Shown here: positions 1-5,010 of the stretch, piece after piece
How the letters are laid out: each line of letters begins with the position of its first letter
How positions within the stretch are numbered: the stretch's first letter is position 1
Virus record (IMG/VR): IMGVR_UViG_3300050014_000371
Location: 1 to 21,720 of that record
DNA length: 21,720 bases
Source of the DNA: a virus
Strand: one strand, 5' to 3'
The notes under the pieces: generated by a model
Database searches by the model: none
What the model was told of the DNA's origin: nothing
Seen by the model: only the letters and a program-made list of their open reading frames with translations
Translations under genes and position numbers: made by a program

Positions 1-2
1 GC

Positions 3-101
3 GGGACTGAAATTAAAAAGCTGTGGGAAGCAAAAGTTCCAGAACGAGCCAAGGCTTTTAACGGAGATATTAACGTAAATCTTAAAGGGCTATCAAAATA
101 A
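3..101 (+). CDS. C-terminal end of an unrecognised protein (partial)
   Basis: An open frame enters from the left edge and ends at TAA 99-101, giving 32 visible residues that finish in NVNLKGLSK. The stretch is hydrophilic with several lysines. The next gene follows after 29 bases with a strong ribosome binding site, which fits a packed phage operon. The visible part is too short to recognise a family. The frame choice rests on it being open to the edge and stopping just before the next gene; another frame is also open to a stop at 76-78, so this is moderate evidence only. Confidence 0.5.
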   Translation, partial: GTEIKKLWEAKVPERAKAFNGDINVNLKGLSK

Positions 102-130
102 CTCCCACACCAAAACTTTAAGGAGGAAAT

Positions 131-640
131 ATGAGCGAACAAGAACCGAATGAGCCTTATATTTATCAGCCTTTTGGGTTTCAACATGAAATGGGGAAAA
201 GACTCTACGGAATTGGGGGGCTTCATACTCTTGGATTTCCTTACGGAACTAAAGTCGATGGGTTCACAAGTGAGGAAGCTAGTAAAATTCTTACAGTGAT
301 TAAAAACTTTCTGCTCAAATCCAGAACAGAACCAAATGAGGAAAGGAGAATGAAAGACATCAAGTTCAAACAATTTTTGTTTCCAGGCGGCAGAGAAAAA
401 GAGGCCATCATTGAACGTCCTGAACCAATAGCCGACAGAGCGGAAGTCTTACAGGATTACGGATTTTCTCTTGAGATTGAAAATCAAGGCGGTCAGGTGT
501 GGATGTCTTGCGTGAACCATGAAACCGAAGAATCCTTTGACCGAATTTGTGATAACGGCCCCGATGTGCCATTGAAGATTGACGAGATGATAAACGAGGC
601 GTTTGAGAAAACTCAAGCAAGAACAGAACCAAAACTTTAA
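131..640 (+). CDS. Hypothetical phage protein, 169 aa
   Basis: This ATG frame is preceded by an excellent Shine-Dalgarno (AAGGAGGAA, about 119-127). The product is soluble and acidic with no membrane segment. The N-terminal third contains a glycine-rich stretch (GIGGLHTLGFPYG, residues 27-39), and the C-terminal half has mixed strands and a closing helix. I do not recognise the family. Residues 60-69 (NFLLKSRTEP) are encoded by one copy of a 25-base direct repeat that recurs at 905-929, and the C-terminus (RTEPKL) is encoded by a related copy, so the gene is flanked and interrupted by a small repeat family. Codon use is AT-richer than in the structural genes. Confidence 0.75.
   Translation: MSEQEPNEPYIYQPFGFQHEMGKRLYGIGGLHTLGFPYGTKVDGFTSEEASKILTVIKNFLLKSRTEPNEERRMKDIKFKQFLFPGGREKEAIIERPEPIADRAEVLQDYGFSLEIENQGGQVWMSCVNHETEESFDRICDNGPDVPLKIDEMINEAFEKTQARTEPKL
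312..336 (+). repeat. 25-bp direct repeat, copy 1 (copy 2 at 905-929)
   Basis: The 25 bases beginning TGCTCAAATCCAGAACAG are identical at 312-336 and 905-929. A partial copy (AGAACAGAACCAAAACTTT) sits near 620-637, and its right end (ACCAAAACTTTAAGGAG) also occurs near 109-126. Copy 1 is inside the 131-640 gene, the partial copy spans that gene's stop, and copy 2 follows the next gene's stop. The copies near 109 and 620 run directly into ribosome binding sites. Confidence 0.85.
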
Positions 641-649
641 GGAGAGTGT

Positions 650-904
650 ATGAATGAGCCAGAATACAATTCTGAATTAGCAAACTCAGCACAATTTAAA
701 ATGTGCAAAGAAAAAGATTATCCGCACTTCGCTCCACCGAGGACTTGTTACGCCTGCAAGCGGGATATTTTTCAACCATTCACAAGGAAGATGAGAAATT
801 ATGAGGGGAAAGAAGTCGAGGTAACTTCAGGAATAAAAGTGGCAGATGCGGGAAACTCCCATATTACTGGATGTCCTCATTGCCATTACAGTTATTGCGA
901 TTAA
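650..904 (+). CDS. Small zinc-motif protein, 84 aa, unknown function
   Basis: The ATG at 650 follows GGAGAG at 641-646. The protein has two cysteine pairs: CYAC near residues 33-36 and CPHCHYSYC at the C-terminus (residues about 75-83). That spacing fits a single treble-clef or zinc-ribbon-like metal site. No catalytic motif is visible. Small zinc proteins of this shape are common in the early regions of phages and often bind nucleic acid, but nothing here shows the target. The stop codon overlaps a possible micro-ORF start (TAATG). The ribosome binding site is part of the repeated AACCAAAACTTTAAGGAG cassette also used by the preceding gene. Confidence 0.72.
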   Translation: MNEPEYNSELANSAQFKMCKEKDYPHFAPPRTCYACKRDIFQPFTRKMRNYEGKEVEVTSGIKVADAGNSHITGCPHCHYSYCD

Positions 905-963
905 TGCTCAAATCCAGAACAGAACCAAAACTTTTTGCGAATGGAACAACGGCAGGAAAATAA
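904..963 (+). CDS. Possible 19-aa micro-ORF
   Basis: An ATG overlaps the previous stop (TAATG) and opens a 19-codon frame beginning MLKSRTEPKLF and ending at TAA 961-963. The first 25 bases are the second copy of the direct repeat, so this may be a degraded duplicate of the LLKSRTEP part of the 131-640 gene and not a functional peptide. There is no separate ribosome binding site. Low confidence. Confidence 0.22.
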   Translation: MLKSRTEPKLFANGTTAGK

Positions 964-991
964 CCCCTCTTTCTGAGGGAAGGAGAAGAGG

Positions 992-1357
992 ATGCTTATT
1001 CACCGAGAGCTTGGAAATAAATATGGAGCGGAGCGCTGCCAGGGCTATCCCTCGAAGCTGGAGGCGGCGGTCGGAGCGACCCTCAAGATCAGGCTCCGAG
1101 TCGGCGAGATCAGGAACGTCAAGCGCCAAGTCTCGGTAAGGCTCGGAAATAGGTTCTGGAAATGTGATTTCACTTATGAGGAAAACGGGGAGACTGTTTT
1201 TTGTGAGGCGAAGGGGATGCAGCAGAGGGAGTGGATCTGGATCAAGGAGATGTGGGGGCTCGTGGGACCCGGCAAGCTCGTGATATGGGGAGGAAGTTAT
1301 CAAAGACCGCAAACGATTGAGACGATTGAAAGGGGACCTTATGCTTCAAAGATTTAA
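992..1357 (+). CDS. DUF1064-like phage nuclease-fold protein, 121 aa
   Basis: The ATG follows GGAGAAGAGG. The layout matches my recollection of the phage DUF1064 family (a PD-(D/E)XK, Holliday-junction-resolvase-like fold): SKLEA with E24, then GEIRNVKRQVSVRL (residues 38-51), then KCDFTYEENGETVFCEAKG with D59 and an E72-A-K74 pair. The length (121 aa) suits the family. Such proteins are presumed to cut branched or phage DNA during replication or recombination, but the specificity is not known. All three expected acidic/basic positions are present, so it looks catalytically intact. It overlaps the next gene by 17 bases. The family assignment is by motif; the activity is inferred. Confidence 0.68.
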   Translation: MLIHRELGNKYGAERCQGYPSKLEAAVGATLKIRLRVGEIRNVKRQVSVRLGNRFWKCDFTYEENGETVFCEAKGMQQREWIWIKEMWGLVGPGKLVIWGGSYQRPQTIETIERGPYASKI

Positions 1358-1664
1358 AATAGAGCTTGAGGAATGGCTTGTGAGGATTGGCCTCATAAGG
1401 GGAAGAAAGGTCGAAACCCAAGAGGAGTATGAAGCAAAGCACGAAAGGATCTACGTTTCCAGGCTCGTAATCCTCAAGATCTCGGAAAGGATGAGAGGGA
1501 GAGAGCAGAGGATGAAAGCGGACCGGAAAAGACGGTTTCGGATGGCACGCAGAGCAAAGATGCTTGTAAAGCATAAAGACATGGGCCTCGTGGATGATGA
1601 GAAGTACGGGGAGAAGTCGCCAAGAATGTCAATCGTAGAAGCGAGAATAAAGTTATGTTCGTAG
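1341..1664 (+). CDS. Hypothetical basic protein, 107 aa
   Basis: I chose ATG 1341 over an in-frame ATG at 1317 because GAAAGGGG lies at the right distance before 1341. The protein is strongly basic and helical: an N-terminal amphipathic helix (RFKIELEEWLVRIGLI) followed by an Arg/Lys-rich middle (RMRGREQRMKADRKRRFRMARR, with positions near 52-73). No membrane segment, cysteine pair or catalytic motif is visible. The basic helical content would suit nucleic-acid binding, but that is only inference. It overlaps the upstream nuclease-like gene and the downstream 46-aa gene. Confidence 0.65.
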   Translation: MLQRFKIELEEWLVRIGLIRGRKVETQEEYEAKHERIYVSRLVILKISERMRGREQRMKADRKRRFRMARRAKMLVKHKDMGLVDDEKYGEKSPRMSIVEARIKLCS

Positions 1665-1795
1665 CCCCTCCCGAGCCCTCAGGAGCAACGAAAGAGCAGA
1701 TCAAGAAAGCGAGGAAAGAATTTCTCAAAGAAACGCTTTACGTCACAAACCCGCACCACAAGAAAAGGAGGCCGCCTCATGAAAACCGATCCTAA
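1655..1795 (+). CDS. Hypothetical small protein, 46 aa
   Basis: The frame starts at ATG 1655 inside the end of the upstream gene and ends at TAA 1793-1795. The product begins MFVAPPEPSGATKEQIKKAR and ends in a basic KKRRPP stretch. The ribosome binding site is weak, so expression would rely on coupling to the upstream gene. It overlaps the next membrane peptide by 17 bases. No family is recognised. Confidence 0.5.
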   Translation: MFVAPPEPSGATKEQIKKARKEFLKETLYVTNPHHKKRRPPHENRS

Positions 1796-1871
1796 TTATT
1801 GGCTTCTCGCGATCATCATTATCGGCTATCTCGTTATCGTTTATAAGATAGCCCGAGGAGGGAAGCTGTGA
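1779..1871 (+). CDS. Single-span membrane peptide, 30 aa
   Basis: ATG 1779 is preceded by AGGAGG at about 1766-1771, an ideal site. The peptide is a short polar N-terminus (MKTDPNY), one hydrophobic span (WLLAIIIIGYLVIVY, residues 8-22) and a positive tail (KIARGGKL), which predicts N-out, C-in topology. Small one-span peptides in phages are often lysis accessories or superinfection-exclusion factors, but there is no lysozyme or endolysin gene here to support a lysis role. Its stop overlaps the next gene's GTG start. Confidence 0.58.
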   Translation: MKTDPNYWLLAIIIIGYLVIVYKIARGGKL

Positions 1872-2050
1872 AGAAATTGATCGTATGGCTCCTCTGCTTC
1901 TCGTTGATATTTTTCTTGGCAAAAACGCTATGGGCGGAGAACTGCAACACGGTGCAGGGAGCAGATGCTCAAGAAAGGATGGATAATATCCGTGATTGCC
2001 GGGAAGCGAACGCTTTAGAGAGGATTGCGGATTTTAATGAACCACGTTGA
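1868..2050 (+). CDS. Small exported protein with signal peptide, 60 aa
   Basis: This starts with GTG 1868, overlapping the previous stop as GTGA, with GAGGAGG immediately upstream. Residues 1-23 form a classical signal peptide: MKKL, a hydrophobic core (IVWLLCFSLIFFLAK), then a likely cleavage after LWA before ENC. The mature part is about 37 residues, hydrophilic, with two cysteines (C26 and C43) that could form a disulphide in the periplasm. The cysteines do not sit in a proper lipobox, so a lipoprotein is not supported. The pairing with a one-span membrane peptide resembles a spanin pair in size only. Function unknown. Confidence 0.62.
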   Translation: MKKLIVWLLCFSLIFFLAKTLWAENCNTVQGADAQERMDNIRDCREANALERIADFNEPR

Positions 2051-3470
2051 TCTGTTCTCCGGGATAGGAGGCTTCGCTCTCGCCGCCAGGAATACTTGGG
2101 GCGAGGAATACAACAATGTTTGTTTCTGCGAAATTAACAAATACGCGCAAGCGGTACTGCGTAAAAACTTTGGAAAGGACGTGGTGATCTGTGAGGACAT
2201 TAGAACGCTCAAGGCCGAACAATTCGGCGTTGTTACCAACGCCGACCGTTGCGGACGTGTTCACTGGAAATCTAAAATCAAGTCAGCAAAAGGATCACAC
2301 GAAGCACAGCGTGAACCTATCGCAAGCATTGAATCACCCGGCGTTCATGCTTCCGACACCAGAAACAGCGTGGGACGCGCCAAACAAAGGGAGCAACAAA
2401 AAGAACGGCCCGAAGTGCATGACGGAGGTAATGGATTACGCATCGACTTGCTCACAGGAGGGTTCCCCTGTCAGCCTTTTAGTCAGGCAGGACAAAGACG
2501 AGGCACGGAAGATGACCGCTTTCTCTGGCCGGAGATGCTTAGAGTTATTTCGGAATTCCGGCCCACTTGGATCATTGGCGAGAATGTTGCTGGACTCCTT
2601 AGCATGGCAGAGTTCGATGGTGAGTCTGAAGTGGCAAGTGAAACCGATTTATTCGGAAATCGAATCGACACACACACGAAACGAGGACGAGGAATCCTCT
2701 TCCGAATTATTGGAGAACTTGAGCAAATCGGCTACTCCGTCCAGACATTTGTTATTCCAGCTTGTGCCGTCAACGCTCCGCACCGAAGGGACAGAGTGTG
2801 GATTGTCGCTCATACGAACGCCGGACGCGAACATGGAGAGAGGACAACAGGAACGGACGAAAAATGTGAACGACCAGCTGGCAGACGTTTTGCCCCCGAA
2901 CAATGGAACGAAAACTGGCTTGAAGTTGCAACCCGCTTTTGTCGAGTGGATGATGGGTTACCCGAAAGACTTTACTTCCTTAACGGACTAGGCTATACTC
3001 CGTCAAAAGGAGATGACTATGAAGAAAGCGACGATACGGAAACAGAGCCAAAGATTTGTGAGTCTGTCTGGAAAGAGATGCGAAAAGTGTGGAGCGAGTG
3101 GCTATCTAAACAGGCACCATGTCAAGATGCAGAGGAAGGCGATAATGATTCTCTGCGTCCCGTGCCATGTAAGGGAACACCAAAAGAATGGGACGCGCCG
3201 AGTGAAGAGGCCGAAGAGTTGCGCGGTATGTGGCAAAGATTTTATGCCGCGCCATTCCAAGAAGCACAAGACCTGTTCCCCGAACTGCTTGAGCGAATTA
3301 GGGAGATTGAACGCAAGAAAAAGGTGGGATGCTCGCTGAATTTGTCCAAAGCAGGACACCGGGTCGAGCGATTTAAGGCTTTAGGAAACGCGATCGTCCC
3401 GCAAGTCGCGGAGCAATTCATGAGAGCGATTAAATCAACGGAAGAACAACAAAAAAGGAGGAGTAAATGA
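2037..3470 (+). CDS. DNA cytosine-5 methyltransferase (Dcm family), 477 aa from ATG
   Basis: It transfers a methyl group from S-adenosylmethionine to C5 of cytosine in DNA, presumably to protect phage DNA from restriction. Numbering from the upstream in-frame TTG at 2025, motif I is DLFSGIGG (9-16), motif IV is GGFPCQPFS with catalytic C149, motif VI is ENVAGL (186-191), motif VIII is APHRRDRVWIVA (251-262) and motif X is RFKALGNAIVPQVAE (449-463), so all key motifs are intact. ATG 2037 is preferred because GAGAGGA lies 12 bases upstream. Two insertions lengthen it: about 70 residues between motifs III and IV, and about 130 between DDGLPERL (309-316) and motif X. Both coincide with credible genes in the +1 frame (2191-2991 and 3019-3339). 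The recognition sequence is not readable. Confidence 0.9.
   Translation: MNHVDLFSGIGGFALAARNTWGEEYNNVCFCEINKYAQAVLRKNFGKDVVICEDIRTLKAEQFGVVTNADRCGRVHWKSKIKSAKGSHEAQREPIASIESPGVHASDTRNSVGRAKQREQQKERPEVHDGGNGLRIDLLTGGFPCQPFSQAGQRRGTEDDRFLWPEMLRVISEFRPTWIIGENVAGLLSMAEFDGESEVASETDLFGNRIDTHTKRGRGILFRIIGELEQIGYSVQTFVIPACAVNAPHRRDRVWIVAHTNAGREHGERTTGTDEKCERPAGRRFAPEQWNENWLEVATRFCRVDDGLPERLYFLNGLGYTPSKGDDYEESDDTETEPKICESVWKEMRKVWSEWLSKQAPCQDAEEGDNDSLRPVPCKGTPKEWDAPSEEAEELRGMWQRFYAAPFQEAQDLFPELLERIREIERKKKVGCSLNLSKAGHRVERFKALGNAIVPQVAEQFMRAIKSTEEQQKRRSK
2191..2991 (+). CDS. Overlapping +1-frame gene inside the methyltransferase, FVEWMMGYP-type phage protein, 266 aa
   Basis: This 266-codon frame lies entirely within the methyltransferase gene. 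It starts with GTG 2191 after GGAAAGGA (2172-2179) and ends at TAG 2989-2991. It looks like a known phage family from memory: two proline motifs (LLPTPTVAD near 14-22, MLPTPETAW near 53-61), SGRRCLELFRNSGPLG (112-127), LLFQLVPSTLRTEGTECG (187-204), RTPDAN (209-214) and a closing FVEWMMGYP (250-258). Each has a counterpart in the Dcm frame: RTPDAN lies over AHTNAG, and FVEWMMGYP over FCRVDDGLP. The family's function is not known to me. In relatives I recall, the LPTP motifs follow LVPS..RTEG; here they precede it. It could still be a long accidental open frame, but the motif matches argue against that. Confidence 0.55.
   Translation: MRTLERSRPNNSALLPTPTVADVFTGNLKSSQQKDHTKHSVNLSQALNHPAFMLPTPETAWDAPNKGSNKKNGPKCMTEVMDYASTCSQEGSPVSLLVRQDKDEARKMTAFSGRRCLELFRNSGPLGSLARMLLDSLAWQSSMVSLKWQVKPIYSEIESTHTRNEDEESSSELLENLSKSATPSRHLLFQLVPSTLRTEGTECGLSLIRTPDANMERGQQERTKNVNDQLADVLPPNNGTKTGLKLQPAFVEWMMGYPKDFTSLTD
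3019..3339 (+). CDS. HNH endonuclease-like zinc protein nested in the methyltransferase gene, 106 aa
   Basis: ATG 3019 has a perfect AAGGAG (3007-3012) six bases upstream. The start is chosen over ATG 3013, which touches the Shine-Dalgarno. Residues 20-54 show an HNH layout: CEKC (21-24), NRHHV (31-35), then LCVPCHVREH (45-54). A second zinc site follows: CAVCGKDF (68-75) and CSPNC (86-90), ending in GRLNARKRW. HNH proteins nick or cut DNA, and free-standing phage ones are often homing endonucleases. It lies in the same frame as the 2191-2991 ORF, 27 bases after it, and wholly inside the Dcm reading frame, in the insert before Dcm motif X. Dcm remains open across it. The protein-like zinc pattern plus its own ribosome binding site make this a real gene in my view. 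Confidence 0.78.
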   Translation: MKKATIRKQSQRFVSLSGKRCEKCGASGYLNRHHVKMQRKAIMILCVPCHVREHQKNGTRRVKRPKSCAVCGKDFMPRHSKKHKTCSPNCLSELGRLNARKRWDAR

Positions 3471-4339
3471 AACTAGTGCTTGTAGAAAAAGGGACGGTGG
3501 AAGGGTATACCGCGGCGTGGGTGGCGAAGAGGATGCTGAAAACAGATTGTGAGGTGATGTTTTTCGGGAACGGGGACCGGCTTCCGGACGCGAGGAACAA
3601 GGATCTCCTGATCTTCGGGCTTTCTTTCAGTCGGAACGTGGTCACAAACCTCGCGAAGCAAGCGAAGGGGGAAGCAGCAACCTTCCGTCTTTTCGACAAT
3701 GATTTCAAAGGGAGACAGGAGCTTTCCGGGATCAAGGAAGTCAAGATCAACGAGAAACAGACGGCCGCGCGTATGGCGTGGGAATACCTGAGAGCGGATT
3801 TCAGGGTGAAGATCGGCATCAAGAAGAACTACGAGTTTCACATTCAATCGACTCCGTGGATCGTGGATTACAGCGAGAAGCCGAAGCTTTGGAAATGGCC
3901 AGCCTTTGGAAATTATTTCGTGAAGCTCGCAATCGATCATTGTTATAAGCAGGAGCTCGAGGATTGGGACGAGCTCGCAACCCGGGATCTCGGCGCGGTG
4001 TTTGAGCAAGGGAAAGAGTTTGCGAAGAAGCAAGAGGAAGGGAGAAACAAATTCGCTCCTCAAGGTCTTGATGGAAATTCAGAAATAAATAGCATAGAAG
4101 AAGGAGTGCCACTTTTAACAAAAAAGGAGGAAGGCGATGAACTTTCAGGAGGAGAAAGAAAAAAAGATACAGAAGTTCAAGGAGAAGGGGCAGGAGGAGA
4201 ACAAGAAAAGGATTTACGAGTTGATGGATCTGCTTCTGGAAAAAGTGAAAGCGGAGAACAGGTTCCTTCTCACGTTTCACGTCGTGGAGGAAGGAAACAT
4301 AAAGCATCGGTTCGTCACGAACGAGTTTCCCAACGGTGA
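3467..4339 (+). CDS. Degenerate DHH-phosphoesterase-like protein, 290 aa
   Basis: ATG 3467 overlaps the Dcm stop (ATGA) and follows AAAGGAGGAG. Residues 1-160 follow the plan of DHH-family phosphoesterases of the NrnB type: EGYTAAWVAKR (12-22), DLLIFGLSFSR (46-56), LFDNDFKG (75-82) where the DHH motif is expected, TAARMAWEYL (99-108) and WIVDYSEKPKLWKW (131-144). The usual metal-binding Asp and His residues are largely replaced (E12 for D, G51 for D, FDNDF for DHH), so it is probably not a normal phosphoesterase. From about residue 224 the C-terminal tail is low-complexity Glu/Gly/Lys and overlaps the next gene for 203 bases, so the tail may be an extension past a lost stop. The family match is by motif spacing and is moderate. 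Confidence 0.6.
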   Translation: MKLVLVEKGTVEGYTAAWVAKRMLKTDCEVMFFGNGDRLPDARNKDLLIFGLSFSRNVVTNLAKQAKGEAATFRLFDNDFKGRQELSGIKEVKINEKQTAARMAWEYLRADFRVKIGIKKNYEFHIQSTPWIVDYSEKPKLWKWPAFGNYFVKLAIDHCYKQELEDWDELATRDLGAVFEQGKEFAKKQEEGRNKFAPQGLDGNSEINSIEEGVPLLTKKEEGDELSGGERKKDTEVQGEGAGGEQEKDLRVDGSASGKSESGEQVPSHVSRRGGRKHKASVRHERVSQR

Positions 4340-4421
4340 TCTTCTGAAATGCGTCGGATATCTCGAGCGTGAGTTCGTGGAAATGGAGAAGCGCGGAGCA
4401 ACCGGGAACGGGAGGATGTAA
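4137..4421 (+). CDS. Hypothetical protein with N-terminal coiled coil, 94 aa
   Basis: ATG 4137 follows a very strong AAAAGGAGGAAGGCG site. The first 38 residues are a charged helix (EEKEKKIQKFKEKGQEENKK, residues about 5-24) likely to be a coiled coil. The rest is a compact alpha/beta segment (FLLTFHVVEEGN, HRFVTNEFPNGDLLKCVGYLE). No catalytic motif or family is recognised. It overlaps the tail of the DHH-like gene by 203 bases in another frame. Its ribosome binding site and natural-looking sequence suggest that this frame is the one under selection in the overlap. Confidence 0.65.
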   Translation: MNFQEEKEKKIQKFKEKGQEENKKRIYELMDLLLEKVKAENRFLLTFHVVEEGNIKHRFVTNEFPNGDLLKCVGYLEREFVEMEKRGATGNGRM

Positions 4422-4436
4422 ACGAGGAGAAAGATC

Positions 4437-4607
4437 ATGCGCTATCGAGACGAGGAGCGACAAGATGACACCGTTCAAAGAAGGGAATCCGGACGGCTTG
4501 CGTTCATGAACGGGAGAGAGATCCAGAGGTTGCCGCCTTTGGAGTTCAAGGACCGGGAAGCGGCGAAGCGATATCTCCGGCAAATCGAGGAAGGGAGGCC
4601 CGATTAA
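4437..4607 (+). CDS. Hypothetical small charged protein, 56 aa
   Basis: The ATG at 4437 follows CGAGGAGA at about 4423-4430, and the frame ends at TAA 4605-4607. The product is highly charged (MRYRDEERQDDTVQRRESG at the N-terminus, then FKDREAAKRYLRQIEEG) and probably helical. No cysteines, membrane segments or family motifs are visible. The next gene starts two bases after its stop, so the two are probably co-translated. Function unknown. Confidence 0.5.
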   Translation: MRYRDEERQDDTVQRRESGRLAFMNGREIQRLPPLEFKDREAAKRYLRQIEEGRPD

Positions 4608-4608
4608 A

Positions 4609-4806
4609 ATGCGATGCCCCGGCTTCCTGTGCGGCTCTTTAAAAAATAAAGTTGTGAGAAGAACGGTGCGGCCTTCGTGGATTCGGAGGATAAGACGATG
4701 TTTAAAATGTGGAATCCGGTTTGCAACGAAGGAAATCAAGGACGATCTCAAACCTTATTCAAACGGTCATACAAACACTCGAGCGTCAAAAAAGAAACGC
4801 TCATAA
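4609..4806 (+). CDS. NrdR-like zinc-ribbon protein, 65 aa
   Basis: ATG 4609 follows GGGAGG at 4593-4598, inside the end of the previous gene. The sequence resembles the N-terminal zinc ribbon of NrdR regulators: C3 and C8 at the start (CPGFLC), a basic stretch (RPSWIRRIRR), then CLKCGIRFATKE with C31 and C34. The first cysteine pair has four residues between it instead of the usual two. The ATP-cone domain of real NrdR is absent, so it is not a ribonucleotide-reductase repressor of the normal kind. Phages often carry such free ribbons; DNA binding is plausible. It is the last gene before the terminator at 4933-4966. Confidence 0.6.
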   Translation: MRCPGFLCGSLKNKVVRRTVRPSWIRRIRRCLKCGIRFATKEIKDDLKPYSNGHTNTRASKKKRS

Positions 4807-4856
4807 AGGATTTAAACGAAACATTTTCAGACAAATATCGCTGAAAAGAGGAAAAA

Positions 4857-4895
4857 ATGAGAAAGGGGGTTGAAAAAAGTCAAGAGCTAGAATAA
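4857..4895 (+). CDS. Possible 12-aa leader peptide
   Basis: ATG 4857 follows AAAAGAGG and opens a 12-codon frame (MRKGVEKSQELE) that stops at TAA 4893-4895, shortly before the terminator. It might be a leader peptide or a chance start. It is reported because the interval has no other gene and the ribosome binding site is good. Confidence 0.18.
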   Translation: MRKGVEKSQELE

Positions 4896-4898
4896 TAA
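4870..4898 (+). promoter_or_regulatory. Possible promoter upstream of the packaging genes
   Basis: TTGAAA at 4870-4875 is one mismatch from a -35 hexamer. After 17 bases comes TAATAA (4893-4898) within the AT-rich run TAGAATAATAATTT, a weak -10. It lies in the only gene-free interval over 150 bases. If used, transcription would start near 4905 and meet the terminator at 4933-4966 almost at once, as in an antitermination-controlled late promoter or a small RNA. The -10 match is poor, so this is tentative. Confidence 0.3.
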
Positions 4899-4932
4899 TT
4901 TGAGCATGAGAAGCAAATTCGAGAGAGATTGT

Positions 4933-4966
4933 AAGAGCCGGGATTAAAAACCTCGGCTCTTTTTTT
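4933..4966 (+). terminator. Intrinsic (Rho-independent) terminator
   Basis: AGAGCCG (4934-4940) pairs with CGGCTCT (4954-4960) around an A-rich loop, extended by A4933-T4961 and an inner G-T/G-C pair, followed by a T run through 4966. It separates the early-type genes from the terminase block and is the one textbook terminator in the window. Confidence 0.88.
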
Positions 4967-4993
4967 GTTGTGTGCGCCCGAAAAGGCGATTCG

Positions 4994-5008
4994 CGGATCG
5001 GAGATCCG
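4994..5008 (+). promoter_or_regulatory. Hairpin over the terS ribosome binding site
   Basis: CGGATC-GGA-GATCCG is a perfect inverted repeat ending two bases before ATG 5011. The GGAG Shine-Dalgarno (5000-5003) lies in its loop and the first base of the right arm. When folded it could limit small-terminase translation. The six-pair stem is modest, so regulation is inferred. Confidence 0.45.
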
Positions 5009-5010
5009 AT

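Noticed and set aside
965-979. Small hairpin CCCTC-TTTCT-GAGGG as a terminator
   Set aside because: A five-pair stem with no T run, immediately before a ribosome binding site; too weak to call.
846-1139. + frame of 97 codons overlapping the zinc-motif and DUF1064-like genes
   Set aside because: Arg/Ser-rich, no ribosome site, and it covers better-supported genes.
1779-2050. Spanin pair (Rz/Rz1)
   Set aside because: The one-span peptide is too short and lacks a periplasmic coiled coil, and the partner has no lipobox; no endolysin is nearby.
3819-4751. Long open frame on the minus strand (310 codons)
   Set aside because: It lies opposite several supported + genes, has no ribosome binding site pattern, and its Leu/His/Arg/Pro-rich sequence is typical of antisense translation of Glu/Lys-rich genes.
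4609-4806. Full NrdR transcription regulator
   Set aside because: Only the zinc-ribbon part is present; the ATP-cone domain is missing.
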